Source: Apostichopus japonicus (lineage: Eukaryota; Echinodermata; Holothuroidea; Aspidochirotida; Stichopodidae). From it: a stretch of DNA of 64,000 nt. Below are positions 28,101 to 37,412 of this stretch, piece after piece. The stretch lies in assembly GCF_037975245.1 (NCBI RefSeq), contig NC_092568.1:41963631-42027630 (forward strand), written 5' to 3'. The stretch's first letter is position 1. Each line of letters opens with the position of its first letter. The notes under the pieces were generated by a model. That model searched no databases, had not been told where the DNA came from, and saw only the letters and a program-made list of their open reading frames with translations. The translations under genes were made by a program, and so were the position numbers.

Positions 28101-31100
28101 ATTAGTCGGTATAGCAACTGACCAAGGCTATGTTAGTCGGGAGAGGCACCAGATGGACTAACGTTATGTTAGTCGGTGAACCAATTTAAGTTTTCAGTGA
28201 TGACACATACGGTACGCAGGCCTACGTATACGGGGCTAAAGATACGTACGTGTATGGTAGGCCCCATGGGACAAAATATAATATATTATATACGCGTATA
28301 TATTCGAATTAATATATGTATATATTCGAATTTATATATTCCTGCTAATGTGATTGGCTGATTTAATACGTGTATAAATTCGAATCAATACTTGTATATA
28401 TATATTCGAATTAAGACGCGTATATATATATATTCCAATTAATACGAATATTTATTCCTACTAATGTGATTGGCTGATTTAATACGTATATATATTCGAA
28501 TTAATACACGTATATGGTCGAATTAATTCGCTTATATATATGTTCGATTTAATACGTGTATATATTCGATTTAATATGTATGTATATTCGATTTAATACG
28601 TTTATATATTCGAATTAATACGCGTAGATATTCGAATTAATATTATATGGTACATTTACGTGCGGATGAGATGATATGCACGTATTTGGACCCGCTCGTA
28701 TGTAAGCATTGTCAGATTACGCACCACTCTTAAACGGATATTCCATACGTGTGAATGGTGCATACATTACATACATATGTATGACAGTGAGTGTGTATAG
28801 TGTGTAGTCTGATTGAACTGGGCGAATCCCAGCTCCTGTAGAATTTGGAAATGTATATATTTATACAACAATATGTATATATGCACATATGGGTCGGGTT
28901 AAAACAGTAATGTAGAGGTCGCACTATAAGTATGTCTACCAGAGAGCTTCTACGTGCTTTTAAAATTCACATGCATGTTCGTATGAAGTTATGTTGTTCC
29001 CTTGGAAAGTTAAATCTATAATCATCTTTAGCAGAAACAAATGCTGTAACGCTTACACATATGAGACGTTGCAATAAAGACTGGGTTTGCTTTCTTCTAA
29101 CTTCACAAGCTAAAATTTCGACTGTCTCTCCTACTTCGGATTTTCTCAAAGTGGTAGGCTTATTGGCGGTCAAAACACCGTACATTTCTGATGGATATCT
29201 ACAGAGGTTCATGCAAATCTTTATGTCATTTAAACATCGACAAGACCAATATCTGTATTCCATCCTCGTGTTTTATACATTTTATACATTTGTGATTAGG
29301 TGGTGAAGTTCCTCTGGATAGACCAACCGCTGTGGCCATCACAACTGAAAGACTAGAGATGTTAATACCAGCCAGATTGTATATTATAGTGGTGTCTTTC
29401 TCATTGCTTGGAACAATTCTGACCATTTCTTTTGGTTTGCTGCTTATTTTGATGTCGAAGTGCAGGTAAGTAATAAACACTTTAGTTGAAAACAAAATAC
29501 CTGTGAAGATGAATGATGTTATTGCATGTCCTCAGACAATGATGTATGTGCATGCTCCTTACTTGAAATTTAACTGTTCTTTTTTATCTCTCTAAATTGT
29601 ACACATCTCCCGAAAGTGCAATATTTACTAATATAGATTGAGAAGGTCTTCGATCAAAATAAAAAAATATATAACAAACAAACCGTTTTGACAATATTAA
29701 TTCCTGTATACAAATAAAGAATTATATCTTCTCGATCCGTACCATTTCCATTGCTGATAGGTCTACACCATTCCCTATGGTTGACTGCATCATCTACTTC
29801 AGCTGTATTCTGATGTATTGCTCAATTGCCTTTGTAAAGTCACAGATGTTTCGGCCACTTTCAGACCAAGAATACATTTGGCTTTGTAAGGTATGCAATC
29901 TTAAATAATATTACCATAATCAACATTATACCAATCTGTCCCCCCCCCCACCCTCCCCATCCATACCTATCAAGCCCATCTGAATCTGGTTCTGTGTTCG
30001 TTCTGTGCGTCGTTCGGATTAAGCCGTGGGATATTGACCATCCTGCCAATATACCTTGTTAAATAATCGTAGGTGTGGTTATACACTTCTGGTCAATTTG
30101 GTTGCTCAGTCCCTGCATTAGAGAGGTTTGTGTCTCATATAACACACATATACGTCACTTATTGACCTTCGATTGTAAACCTCCGAATGTCACAATTTTA
30201 ACTTCCATGGTGCGTTTTTGGTGACGACAGTAAGTTATTATATTTTGGTGGTATTTTGTCTAACCTTTAAGTCGGTCTTGTTTATATGATCATAAGATAT
30301 TGAGCCAGGAATTTTAATTGGATTACAAGGGTTTTGATCTTTCATTTTAATTTACTTTCTCTCCTTTACTTTCAGATCAAATTCTCACTTTTTTCAGTTG
30401 GACTCACGGTTGGCTTGTCCGCAATGGTTGGTTTGACCTGGGCTACTTACCAAGCCTCCATTCATGTTGGATCACGTGATAAGGTAAACCTCCAAGCTAA
30501 ACACAATCTTAGATTTGATAAACTGTGGCAATAACCCTCATTATTGATTGCTCTTGTTTATGAACACTTTACACTACTAACATCACACGGCATAGCAAGT
30601 ATCATGTAAAACCAAAATAGATTGTATTTCTGGGTATTAACGCAACACTGTCCTCTAATAACCTTCTACCTTACCTTACATAATCCAAGTCTTACAAATC
30701 TTACATTTCTTCACAACGTTAAGCTTCTTTCCCTCAGCCTACCAGTAGTAGAAAACTGTATCTAATCATTGCTGGCTTTGCTGCAATCGACGTGATAATG
30801 CTGGCCCTGCTAAATCACTTCTATCCATTGTATATACGGATTCATCCACTACAGACTGAGGTAAATCAAAATGTCTTTAATCTACAGATTGTTCATCCTT
30901 CATCATCCTTACAATGTGTAATATATACTTTTCTTATTACATATACTGACTATTCAAGGTGTCATTTCACATTTAACACAAATATCTTAAAGTTAATATT
31001 TATGTACAAGGTATTTACATGAACATATAATATAGGAACTGTTTATATAGAAGATTTTTTTCAGAACTATGTGCAGTCTTTCATTATCCACGATACTACA

Positions 31101-33535
31101 ATATATGTCATATTTTGTTTATCGCTGAAAGTATGGATTAATCAAATTAGATAACATATTATATTATATTATATATTGTATACTATATATTTTATAATGA
31201 TATATTATATATTATACATTATATACTGTATATGGTATATCGAATGTTGTATATGGGATATTGTATGCATTTATAATTGCAGGTCGATCCCAATAATCCT
31301 AACCATGTGTTAGAGTACTACGCAACTGTGTGCTCCTCAAGTGGTGACGTCATACCCTATGTCATATTCTTAGCTGATAAAGTTTTGTTGATGTTGGTGG
31401 GATCCTTTGTGTCGTTGGATATATTGCTAGTAAGTAAACATTTAATTGTAAGACTTTAATTTATAATATTTTAATAAATTGTAAGAAATGTTATAAATAG
31501 TTATTAATGCAGATAATAAATAATTTTAACTTGGTGACAGTTCATTTGCATTTTGACGTCAAGTTAGTTACATAGTAGACGCACTGTTGGTGATGTCGTG
31601 TGACCGATGCAGCGTAGGTCCTGCTTACAATTCGGCAATTTTATTTTATTTTCGAAGCAACTAGATTGTTTAACACAGTTCCCTATCCCTGTGATATGAC
31701 CGCTAACAGTAAAAAGGTAGGTTATGTTAAGTTTTAACTTCAAATCTCTTGATTTTCTAGACATAATATATTTATGCCAATCAAATGGTGGCATGGGTTA
31801 CTCAGAAAATACAATAAAAAGGAAATACATACGTGATATGTACATTGATAAGTAATGTTATGATATAAATGATGTCAGCCTCAACGTGTGAATATAATGT
31901 TGGTATGTTGTTATCATTTTTATTAGGGAAATACGACTGTATTGCTCGGACACAGCAAGCACGCAGCTATCTCTATCTATAATGTCATCTTATTCTTCTG
32001 TTGCGCTCTGACTTTGATGTTCATCCTTGAGGAAATGCCCATATATATATTCCTCTTTACCTCCGCTCTCATCATCTGTTGCACAACTGTCACCGTCTTG
32101 ATGTTATTTTTGGCCATGGTAGGATATATTGGACTCATCAGTATAGCTTAACATTATTGTCTATAGTGCCATTATTATGTTGAAACTACACACTAGACAC
32201 AGTAAATCACTTTCTTCAAGAAATATTTAATAACTTGACTGAATGTCATATTTTATCGCTTGATGCCATTAATATAGTCAGTATATATGTAGATACCTTG
32301 CGTAAACCCTGGCCACATACGCCCCCCCCCCCCACCCCCTCCTCAACCTAACAGATGTATAACCGAGGCGATGAACATCGTCATCTTAGCGTGCACGGAA
32401 CTTCGAGAGGACCGATCGAGCTGATATTTTAGCTTATAGGTTGAAAACATTTTCCTTCCCTCTGCCCTGTTCACTGTTCTGTTGTTAAGATTCAGCCTAA
32501 CACAAACTGAAAATTTAACGTACCAGTATCCAATGGTCAACGGCTATTTTACAAACTCTATAGAAAGACATCATGCTACCCTAACGTTACAGAACAGACA
32601 CATTGAAACAAAGGTGTATGAACAGTTTGTCACAGTTAAGCTAAACAAAAGGCATAGACAAAAACAAAGTATAAATTATTCAATTTTGCGGAGCTTTACT
32701 GAATTATCGTAAACTATATCGAGGTATCATATCGTCTAAAATTTGATATTTTCTCTTTCCTCTAGCTTCGGGAATCTAATTCTACGACCAACAGGATGCC
32801 ACCATCTGCAAATCGAGAACCATTGATACTTCAAGAAGAAAACTCTATTTTAAAGAAACGTCTGGCGAAGGTAACAAAATATTAACATCGATCTGCTTCC
32901 ATTTGGCTTATAATTCTGGATCTTATAATTCGTCAATTGAAGTCATTTTTGGAGAATGTGATGGGAAAAGAGATTGAGATATGGGACTCACTGTAAACTT
33001 ACAATATTTGTGTTTATGGAACCCAAAAATATTGACAATTTACCACTATATGTGAAGAGACATAGATGTCGACACTCGTACACCATTCTATTTTATATAT
33101 ACTTGTTTGCTTGTAGATAAATATTACTGTTGATACTATACCATTCACGTACCCAGCAAAATTCCAAAGGCGGCAAGCAAACTTTGGCGCGTTTCCAGTA
33201 ACCGGTTAACTGTCAAAACCGGTCAACGATCAAATTGAAGTAACCAATTAATCGGTTAATTTTGAAAATTGAACCGTTGGACCCTACTTTAAAGAAAAGT
33301 TTTTGGTTCTTTTTGTTCTACTTTAATTTACCAAGGGAAATTGCCCCGACACCTCTCCCCCTTGACCCCCTCAGATGCCCGTGGGTACTATTTATCCAAC
33401 AATAATCTATCCATCAATTTTAAATATTGTTTTCTACAAACATAGCTAACCGATCTGGTACAGAGACAACTTGAGACGGACCGGAGAGTTGTAGAACGGG
33501 AAGAAACAGATCGCAATTCTCCCAAAAGAAATTAG
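7465..33535 (+). CDS. Gene A: GABA-B-like class C GPCR with an inserted C-type lectin domain (complete, 19 coding exons)
   Basis: Predicted plasma-membrane receptor of 896 residues. Coding exons: 7465-7713, 9791-9928, 10491-10664, 11122-11220, 12413-12478, 14074-14271, 14982-15236, 15973-16033, 16826-17012, 17352-17476, 18735-18812, 29300-29465, 29761-29890, 30376-30483, 30738-30860, 31283-31429, 31927-32118, 32766-32870, 33446-33535. The joined frame is open to TAG at 33533-33535, and phases agree at every junction. Order: signal peptide, Venus flytrap (about 25-413 and 518-543), CTLD (about 414-517), seven helices (about 565-832), coiled-coil tail (833-896). The family normally forms obligate heterodimers that couple to Gi/o. 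Motifs mix GABBR1-like (SGGW, ILPDYELK) and GABBR2-like (ETNFFG, GERLG, LQEEN tail) features. Intron 4 has a GC donor. Start ATG at 7465 was chosen because a signal peptide follows at once; the frame is open further upstream but begins only at a GTG. Family assignment is firm; ligand and function are unknown. Confidence 0.9.
8235..8755. repeat. 55-bp tandem repeat in gene A intron 1
   Basis: About nine copies of a unit containing GATAGATCCTGTTACTA and ATCTACGCCGCT, starting near 8291, 8346, 8401, 8456, 8510, 8565, 8620, 8674 and 8727. Isolated CTACACCGCTGAA fragments near 8863, 8982, 9092 and 9419 look like older decayed units, so the array once extended further. Confidence 0.88.
9791..16033 (+). 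CDS. Gene A exons 2-8: body of the Venus flytrap ligand-binding domain
   Basis: Exons 9791-9928, 10491-10664, 11122-11220, 12413-12478, 14074-14271, 14982-15236 and 15973-16033. Landmarks in order are GPACSSGAELV, FRTVPSSSN, MKQYGWTQIGY, ARLVFCE, TSWYNKNWW, YTFDAVW and ETNFFGAS followed by GERLGSSAITQLR. The order and spacing match bacterial-PBP-type GABA-B ectodomains. The GABBR1 His of FRTHP is Val here, and the Tyr before the FCE motif aligns with Leu. Exon 2 uses a weak GTTTGT donor. Exon 4 ends AAG before GCACGT, a GC donor; its 99-bp length equals gene B's exon 4, which has a normal GT donor. Exon 8 ends in phase 1, where the lectin cassette starts. Confidence 0.88.
10015..10125. repeat. 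Tandem duplication of about 60 bp in gene A intron 2
   Basis: Two adjacent copies share CTCATTA, CCACATATG(T/A)CTTATCTTT and ATAGGCGTG(C/T)TGTGTTT. No function apparent. Confidence 0.65.
11221..12412. other. Gene A intron 4 (GC donor), otherwise featureless
   Basis: Starts GCACGT and ends ACACAG. No further element was recognised apart from a purine-rich stretch near 11815-11890. Confidence 0.5.
12458..12583. repeat. About 30-bp tandem repeat straddling the gene A exon 5 donor
   Basis: Four units begin with CTTGT(T/C/A)TTCT and continue to GAGGTATGGTTCATTA. The first unit contains the end of exon 5 and its GTATGG donor. The second repeats the donor exactly; the third and fourth carry variants. 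Confidence 0.8.
12729..12812. repeat. (TA)n tract
   Basis: About 60 bp of pure AT dinucleotide, then imperfect TATATTTAT. It forms the low-coordinate border of a Penelope-like element fragment. Confidence 0.95.
12813..13422 (-). mobile_element. Penelope-like element fragment with GIY-YIG endonuclease end
   Basis: Read on the minus strand, 13330-13078 encodes VVYKFICTSCNACYIGETHS followed by LSTRISEHL and KHLAKFPNCKRL, a GIY-YIG endonuclease domain of the Penelope class. The reverse transcriptase is absent, so the copy is 5' truncated. Further along (12881-12910, minus) lies a hammerhead-like core. A piece of the same C-terminal sequence also occurs in inverted orientation at about 13348-13410 (+ strand, FKIIDSAPT then RIKESLHIS), so the high-coordinate end is an inverted duplication. 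The fragment lies between two (TA)n tracts. Confidence 0.8.
12881..12910 (-). ncRNA. Hammerhead-ribozyme-like core of the Penelope-like fragment
   Basis: On the minus strand: CTGATGA, then a hairpin GAAAGT-CGCT-ACTTTC, then GAAAC. This matches the conserved hammerhead core CUGANGA / stem II / GAAA. Penelope-like elements are known to carry hammerhead motifs. Stems I and III and the cleavage site were not established. Confidence 0.55.
13423..13489. repeat. (TA)n tract
   Basis: About 66 bp of TA dinucleotide between the Penelope-like fragment and a tRNA-derived SINE-like sequence. Confidence 0.95.
13490..13700 (-). mobile_element. tRNA-derived SINE-like element
   Basis: The minus strand carries an A-box-like TAGTCAATTGG (about 13597-13607) and a perfect B-box-type GGTTCGAATCC (about 13554-13564), spaced as in a tRNA promoter. 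The anticodon arm does not fold well, so this is not a working tRNA. The minus-strand 3' side runs into the (TA)n tract, which may be its tail. Confidence 0.5.
16034..16825. other. Gene A intron 8, entry point of the lectin cassette
   Basis: Phase-1 intron of 792 bp. It contains only short spurious frames and a C-rich run near 16440. No element termini recognised. Confidence 0.5.
16826..17476 (+). CDS. Gene A exons 9-10: inserted C-type lectin-like domain, shortened
   Basis: Exons 16826-17012 and 17352-17476 encode about 104 residues with the six cysteines of a long-form CTLD: TCKQDW, RYCYF, ASCARV, ASCLFF, ENCAEK and YLCKQ. The tryptophans of exon 9 and the final PYLCK fit the fold. The part that should hold WIGL and the carbohydrate-binding long loop is missing, since exon 10 is 125 bp against 209 bp in gene B. 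There is no EPN, QPD or WND motif, so calcium-dependent sugar binding is unlikely. The cassette enters and leaves in phase 1, with one internal phase-2 intron, the pattern expected of a shuffled module. No rescued middle exon is visible in the 339-bp intron between the two exons. Confidence 0.82.
18735..18812 (+). CDS. Gene A exon 11: last VFT strand after the lectin insertion
   Basis: Encodes EFSQLPVAVYSSFRDEMNW followed by a WPG end. This is the counterpart of the GABA-B strand that reads KVG(E/Y)Y and leads into the short stalk before TM1. The CTLD therefore interrupts the VFT and does not follow it. Phase 1 at both ends. A 10,487-bp intron follows. Confidence 0.82.
19049..19139. repeat. 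(TA)n tract in gene A intron 11
   Basis: About 90 bp of pure TA dinucleotide. No retroelement fragment was recognised beside this one. Confidence 0.95.
19361..19448 (+). CDS. Candidate signal-peptide exon of an unknown secreted protein, nested in gene A intron 11
   Basis: ATG opens MKFLAVTSLLLVCIALPC, a textbook signal peptide. TNQMDCQFTYK follows, and the exon would end in phase 1 at a good AAG/GTAACT donor. Phase-1 exit after a signal peptide is typical of modular secreted proteins. No following exon was found. It could be a relic, or the first exon of a small gene nested in the intron. Family not recognised. Confidence 0.3.
21049..21160 (+). CDS. Second candidate signal-peptide exon in gene A intron 11
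   Basis: ATG opens MTKMLCLVLFSLLNIEAM, then TSRRRCDYHAKHGYSVKFE. It would end in phase 1 before GTCATT, a weak donor. The frame continues through LCTCCG if unspliced. Its layout resembles the exon at 19361, which suggests two related first exons. Downstream exons were not found and the family is not recognised. Confidence 0.22.
25231..25445 (+). other. Possible exon inside the TTAGTCGGT element
   Basis: A pyrimidine-rich acceptor (TTTTTTCCAG) precedes an open frame including KCQISKSRVSFPVMYDTS and EEENCVIYGLK, with a stop at about 25426 and a GTGAGT donor nearby. Codon use and content do not identify a family. It could be a remnant of an element-encoded gene. Confidence 0.15.
25586..27181. 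mobile_element. Palindromic foldback element with 420-bp arms around a 150-bp tandem repeat
   Basis: Left arm (about 25586-26008) and right arm (about 26759-27181) are near-perfect reverse complements, both reading CCAGAGGGTTTGGTTAGCTG from the outside. The centre holds about five copies of a 143-150-bp unit marked by GGGTCTACTGGCAGGG, at about 26171, 26321, 26471, 26612 and 26761. No coding capacity. The structure resembles foldback/MITE-type DNA elements. Confidence 0.8.
28255..28650. repeat. AT-rich repeat with ATTCGAAT palindromes
   Basis: About a dozen imperfect 20-30-bp units of the type CGTATATATATTCGAATTAA. A longer segment, CTAATGTGATTGGCTGATTT, occurs twice (about 28346 and 28457). 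Lies just right of the TTAGTCGGT element. Confidence 0.8.
29300..32118 (+). CDS. Gene A exons 12-17: seven-transmembrane domain
   Basis: Exons 29300-29465 (stalk GGEVPLDRP and TM1), 29761-29890 (TM2), 30376-30483 (TM3), 30738-30860 (TM4), 31283-31429 (extracellular loop 2 and TM5) and 31927-32118 (TM6-TM7). The extracellular Cys pair (WLCK before TM3, TVCSSS in loop 2) is present, as are IYNV in TM6 and the class C TM7 core. At the TM3 site where GABA-B receptors read FAKTW or FTKIW, this protein reads VGLTW, so K3.50 is Leu. At the TM6 start the usual NDSK or NDHR site reads GHSK, so D6.35 is His. Both halves of the class C ionic lock are changed, which bears on G-protein coupling. The alignment was made by eye. 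Confidence 0.88.
31130..31270. repeat. AT-rich ATATTATAT low-complexity sequence in gene A intron 15
   Basis: Imperfect ATATTATATT repeats immediately before the exon 16 acceptor region. Confidence 0.75.
32766..33535 (+). CDS. Gene A exons 18-19: cytoplasmic tail with GABBR2-like leucine zipper
   Basis: Exons 32766-32870 and 33446-33535 encode a 64-residue tail. It contains LILQEENSILKKRLAKL, then TDLVQRQLETDRR, and ends SPKRN-stop. The LQxEN..L...L..L spacing matches the coiled coil of GABBR2 (LQSENHRLRMKI). That segment pairs with the GABBR1 coil and masks its ER-retention signal. Leu/Val fill most a and d positions, with one buried Asn. This supports obligate dimerisation, though the partner is unknown. 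The tail is much shorter than that of vertebrate GABBR2. Confidence 0.82.
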
Positions 33536-34036
33536 TAGTAACATGTACGGAAAGCAATATCCTATATGGAATACCAGGATCATGTATGGAATGACGTTAA
33601 ACCCTGCAACGAACATGGACACTCTCTGAGCGATAGCAGTGCCCTGCGAAGAAATAACAATACCCTGTTCATGGACTAACCACGCCCTGCAGAGAAATAT
33701 CAATACCCTATGGATGGACTAACCACGCCCTCAATACATAATAATTTACCCTATACAAAGAATATATATGCCTCGCTCGGAAATACAATGCTCTCTATGG
33801 AATTAATATGCCTTGCCCTGAACTTTATGCAACACCATCATCTTAGTTCATCATCTTCCTTCAGCAAAATCATCTTTGTCCGGTAATGGTGAATGATAAC
33901 CTGATTAAAACATTTACATATATTACTGTTGCTTCGTAATTCTTCATAATTTTGAGGATTTAAAATATCCATAATAGGTCCTATGAATTCAGTGAAATTT
34001 TGCAATAATTTCTTTTAAACGTTTGTTGTTACTTTC

Positions 34037-34042
34037 AATAAA
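34037..34042 (+). terminator. Candidate poly(A) signal AATAAA of gene A
   Basis: AATAAA lies 502 bp after the gene A stop codon. The intervening 3' UTR (33536-34036) contains imperfect repeats of a CTAACCACGCCC-type unit around 33600-33730. No earlier canonical hexamer was noticed. Confidence 0.5.
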
Positions 34043-34327
34043 GGAAATGGAATAGGTCGATGTGTTGGCAATATGTATAACAATAAAACCGTAGTTATAA
34101 ATAGCAGTGTATTTTGGTTATTTACATTTGTATTGTCTGACAATTGTCATTCTTATTACCTGCAGTTACAAGGTTGGATTGCACGGATAGATATTACCCC
34201 ACCTATAATAAAATCACGCACATGTAGTTACGATCAACAGCAACCCACCCCCCCCCCCCACCACACCTCCCCCCCCTAATGCAACCCTCAAACCAAAATA
34301 ATAAATTATTTAATTTATATAAATTAT

Positions 34328-34371
<44 letters not shown>

Positions 34372-35639
34372 GTATGTTGCTTACATGTATTTCCCCAAAC
34401 TAAATGTCTAAGCCATGAGAACTAAAACTTAAGGAAGTTTGGGAGCATCATTGGGTCTGGGAAGTGTTATTTCCGGCGATCTGGGAGGTATATTTGCCCC
34501 AAAAAAAGTATTGTACGCTACGCGCGAACCCATGATCGCGCTCCGCTTAGATAGTATCAGAGAATAGACACGCGTCCCCACCATTATCCAAGACTGATCT
34601 GCGCCCAGGATTCTCTTTACGGGCTGTACCCTGTGAACCACTTTTCTGTCCGTCTGTCCGGAGAGAGAATTTGAGTTAAGTCTAGTTAGCAAATTCGTAG
34701 TTCTCAAGTACTTACTTGTACTCAAGATATTGTACTTAAACTGCTAGCCTGGTCCTTATCAGAGAACCGAGCTACTAAGTCAAGACGATCGTCTAAACTG
34801 TAAGCACCATTGCGATACTTATTTTCACGATGTTCGATTGAGCGCCCCTCCTGTTTTCTATGATGATCAGGCCAATTCGCCTTACAGCTTGTTACTAATG
34901 CTTTTTAATGTGCTTGAAATAGTGGGCGAGTTCATTCTGCTGTCCAATTCGATTGAAACCTTGCAAGCAGCTTTCAAGAAGGTTCTTTCCTGAATCAGAT
35001 TTTAAAGCACAATGACAGGAAACAAGGCGCATCTTCGGAAAAGCTATTTAAACGTATTGTAATCGTCATCTTGACCTAATCACTAACCGACACTAATTAG
35101 CAGAGAGATATTAAAACGCAGTAATTATCAAATATAATAGATTTGAAAACGCCAGTTTCAAAATATTGTTCTTATGTCACAAAGTGCTTGTTTGAGACTA
35201 ATGAATTTCTCCAGGGACAGTAATTATATTATTTGGTGTTATCAAGTGAATTGTCTTGCAAATCTTTTGTTCCTTTTATTATTGCTTGTTTTCCTTCCAA
35301 AATTAGTCTTTATATTTCTCATTGTACCAACGTAAAGGCTTCCTAATCCCAGGGGATGAATGGCGTTTGCGTTGTATGAAAGGAAGAGTTGCTTCCTTTA
35401 AATTTAATATCTAGCAGATTCTCTTATTTTGATCGATCGTCATCATACTCTGTGTAATTCTTGGTAAACTTGGCAAAGCTGTCTTACAAATACATAAAAA
35501 ACAGCTCCAAAGATGGAATCATGGATAGCTCAAGTTCTCTCATAAACATACACAATGAGGATAGTGCCAAACAGATACAATCAGTATTCATATAAAAGAC
35601 ACTCTGCATGTTCAGTAACAGGATACTTGTTACATGTCA

Positions 35640-35920
35640 CACGATACAATACAATACCGTGCCATGTCATACCATACCATGCCATACCGTACAATACCGT
35701 ACATAACGTACAATACCATACCGTACCATACAATACAATACAATACAATACCGTAAAAAAACCGTAGCATACCGTATCATACCGTATCATACCATACCAT
35801 ACCATTCCACACCGTAACGTACAATACCGTACAGTACCGTATAATACCATATCATACCGTACCATACCGTACCTTACCGTACAGTACCGTATAATACCGT
35901 ACCGTACCGTAAACTATACC
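35640..35920. repeat. ATACCGTACC-type pentamer/decamer microsatellite
   Basis: About 280 bp of ATACC, GTACC, ATACA and GTACA pentamers in irregular order. The open frames across it are by-products of the repeat. Confidence 0.92.
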
Positions 35921-36435
35921 ATGTCATCCTCTTCTGTATTATACTTTACTGTAATGCACTGTGCTGTACTTAACATAACAATGACACCACTTTGCTTTTG
36001 TATTTTTCAAATATTACCAGTCTTTACCATCTCCATTAGGATATTAACAGAGTATACTGAAGCAGAAACTGATAATGGCATTATTCTATATTAGGTCTAT
36101 TCTTTGCTGTTCAATTCAAGGATGCATGCTCAAGCAAAAGATAAAACTTTTGTTGCTAGTAATTATCTCTAGCTATTCCGATTCTCAGGATATTCAGATA
36201 GATCTCTTGAATGCTCTGTTAATGCTAAATTGATGGTGAAGTTGGCTCCTCACTGAATGGTTAATGTTAATAATACGCCTTTTTTTATAATTCTAATCAC
36301 TCAACCAAATAGATCTTTGAACTTCATGCAAACAACACAGCATCATTGTGTGAAATTCAAGTCAGTTGTCCTTGAAAATCTTCCGACACATCGTAAGCTT
36401 GTCACCTGATTTCATAAATTCTTTTGTTTTCCTAA

Positions 36436-36622
36436 TGAGTTTTATGTTTCATCTGAGGAGCTAAACCTAATGGTCCGTGTATTAGACTATACGGTATAGT
36501 CTAGCCACTTTAATCGATGAACCTAAGCTGAGTTTTATGTTTCATCTGAGGAACTAAACCTAATGGTCCGTGCATTAGACTATACGGTATAGTCTAGCCA
36601 CTTTAATCGATGAACCTAAGCC
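36436..36622. repeat. 92-bp tandem duplication with a near-palindrome
   Basis: Two copies of a unit running from GAGTTTTATGTTTCATCTGA to GATGAACCTAAGC. Each contains TAGACTATACGGTATAGTCTA, an almost perfect palindrome. Confidence 0.85.
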
Positions 36623-37057
36623 GTTTAAATGGTCATGTCTCATAAATTAAAACTATCATAGACAGTGCAACGTGCGGATAGTAGCTTTTATCTAACGGCT
36701 TACACCATTTAACCTTGTTGCCAAACCTCCTCCATAAAAAAAAATCGATAAGAAGTTAGCTTTTCTTTCATTATTTTTGTCATGAAAAATGATTTGTCAA
36801 ATGAAACGAGAGACACCAATGATGTTTGTTTCATATGAGATTACGAGTAAAATGAGTTTGTCAGTAAAAATGGGGTTTACATCCTCAACCGTGCTTCAAG
36901 AGTTTCAAGGCATCCGTAGGTAAAGTACTTGGTAAACGCTACCCAAGTCTTCCGTAGCCCTGACAACACGGAAGTATTTTTAACTCTGGGTTTGCATTTA
37001 TATGTGGATGTATGACACAAATAGAACTGATTTGTGTTCCAGCGGGTCGTATCGATA

Positions 37058-37139
37058 ACGGAAAAAAATCGAAATTTATCGAAGACGAACAAATATTTAT
37101 CGAAGACGAAAAAAATAGAAATTTATCGAAGACGAAAAA
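37058..37139 (+). repeat. Short repeat abutting the gene B start codon
   Basis: Imperfect copies of AAATTTATCGAAGACGAA run up to the gene B ATG, so they form the end of its 5' UTR if transcription starts upstream. Confidence 0.75.
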
Positions 37140-37412
37140 ATGAAAATTATATATTTATTTGGAATTGTAAGGAGAGAATTCATCCTTTTAATGTTACTCG
37201 CATCTCAAATGGTGACGAGTGAAGTCAACATCACATCATCCAACATGGAGGAAGAGAAAGTGCCACTGTATATAGGAGGAATGTTTTCAATGACAGGAGG
37301 ATGGGATGGTTCTGGATGTTTGATGGCAGCAGAACTAGCCCTGGAACAGATCAACAATAGGACGGATATACTACCAGACTATGAGCTCAAGATGGTTTGG
37401 GGTGATACTCAG
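37140..37412 (+). CDS. Gene B exon 1: signal peptide and first VFT strand
   Basis: ATG at 37140 opens MKIIYLFGIVRREFILLMLLASQ, a signal peptide or signal anchor with two hydrophobic stretches. A later Met at codon 18 would give a simpler signal peptide. VPLYIGGMFSMTGGWDGSG and NRTDILPDYELKMVW follow, closely matching gene A exon 1. Sequons NITS and NRTD are present. The exon ends in phase 0 at GTAAGA. Intron 1 is 10.65 kb and packed with mobile elements. Confidence 0.88.

Larger units (their letters stand above)
23386..28178. mobile_element. DNA-transposon-like element with TTAGTCGGT / ACCGACTAA subterminal repeats
   Basis: Both ends are crowded with the word TTAGTCGGT and its complement: about 23386-23610 on the left and 27820-28178 on the right. 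The outermost sequences, CACAGACTAACGTTA at the left and the complement of TAACGTTATGTTAGTCGGTG at the right, form an imperfect inverted repeat. Transposases often bind such subterminal clusters. No transposase was recognised, so the element is probably non-autonomous. No target duplication was found. A separate palindromic element is nested at 25586-27181. Confidence 0.6.
33536..37057. other. Gene A 3' UTR and intergenic spacer between genes A and B
   Basis: Holds the gene A poly(A) signal, C-rich runs near 34247-34276, a (TA)n tract at 34336-34367, a pentanucleotide array and a 92-bp duplication (listed separately). No third receptor copy or other gene was seen. Confidence 0.5.

Noticed and set aside
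34429..34725. 98-codon minus-strand frame
   Set aside because: No domain, splice partner or homolog recognised; composition is unremarkable. Treated as chance.
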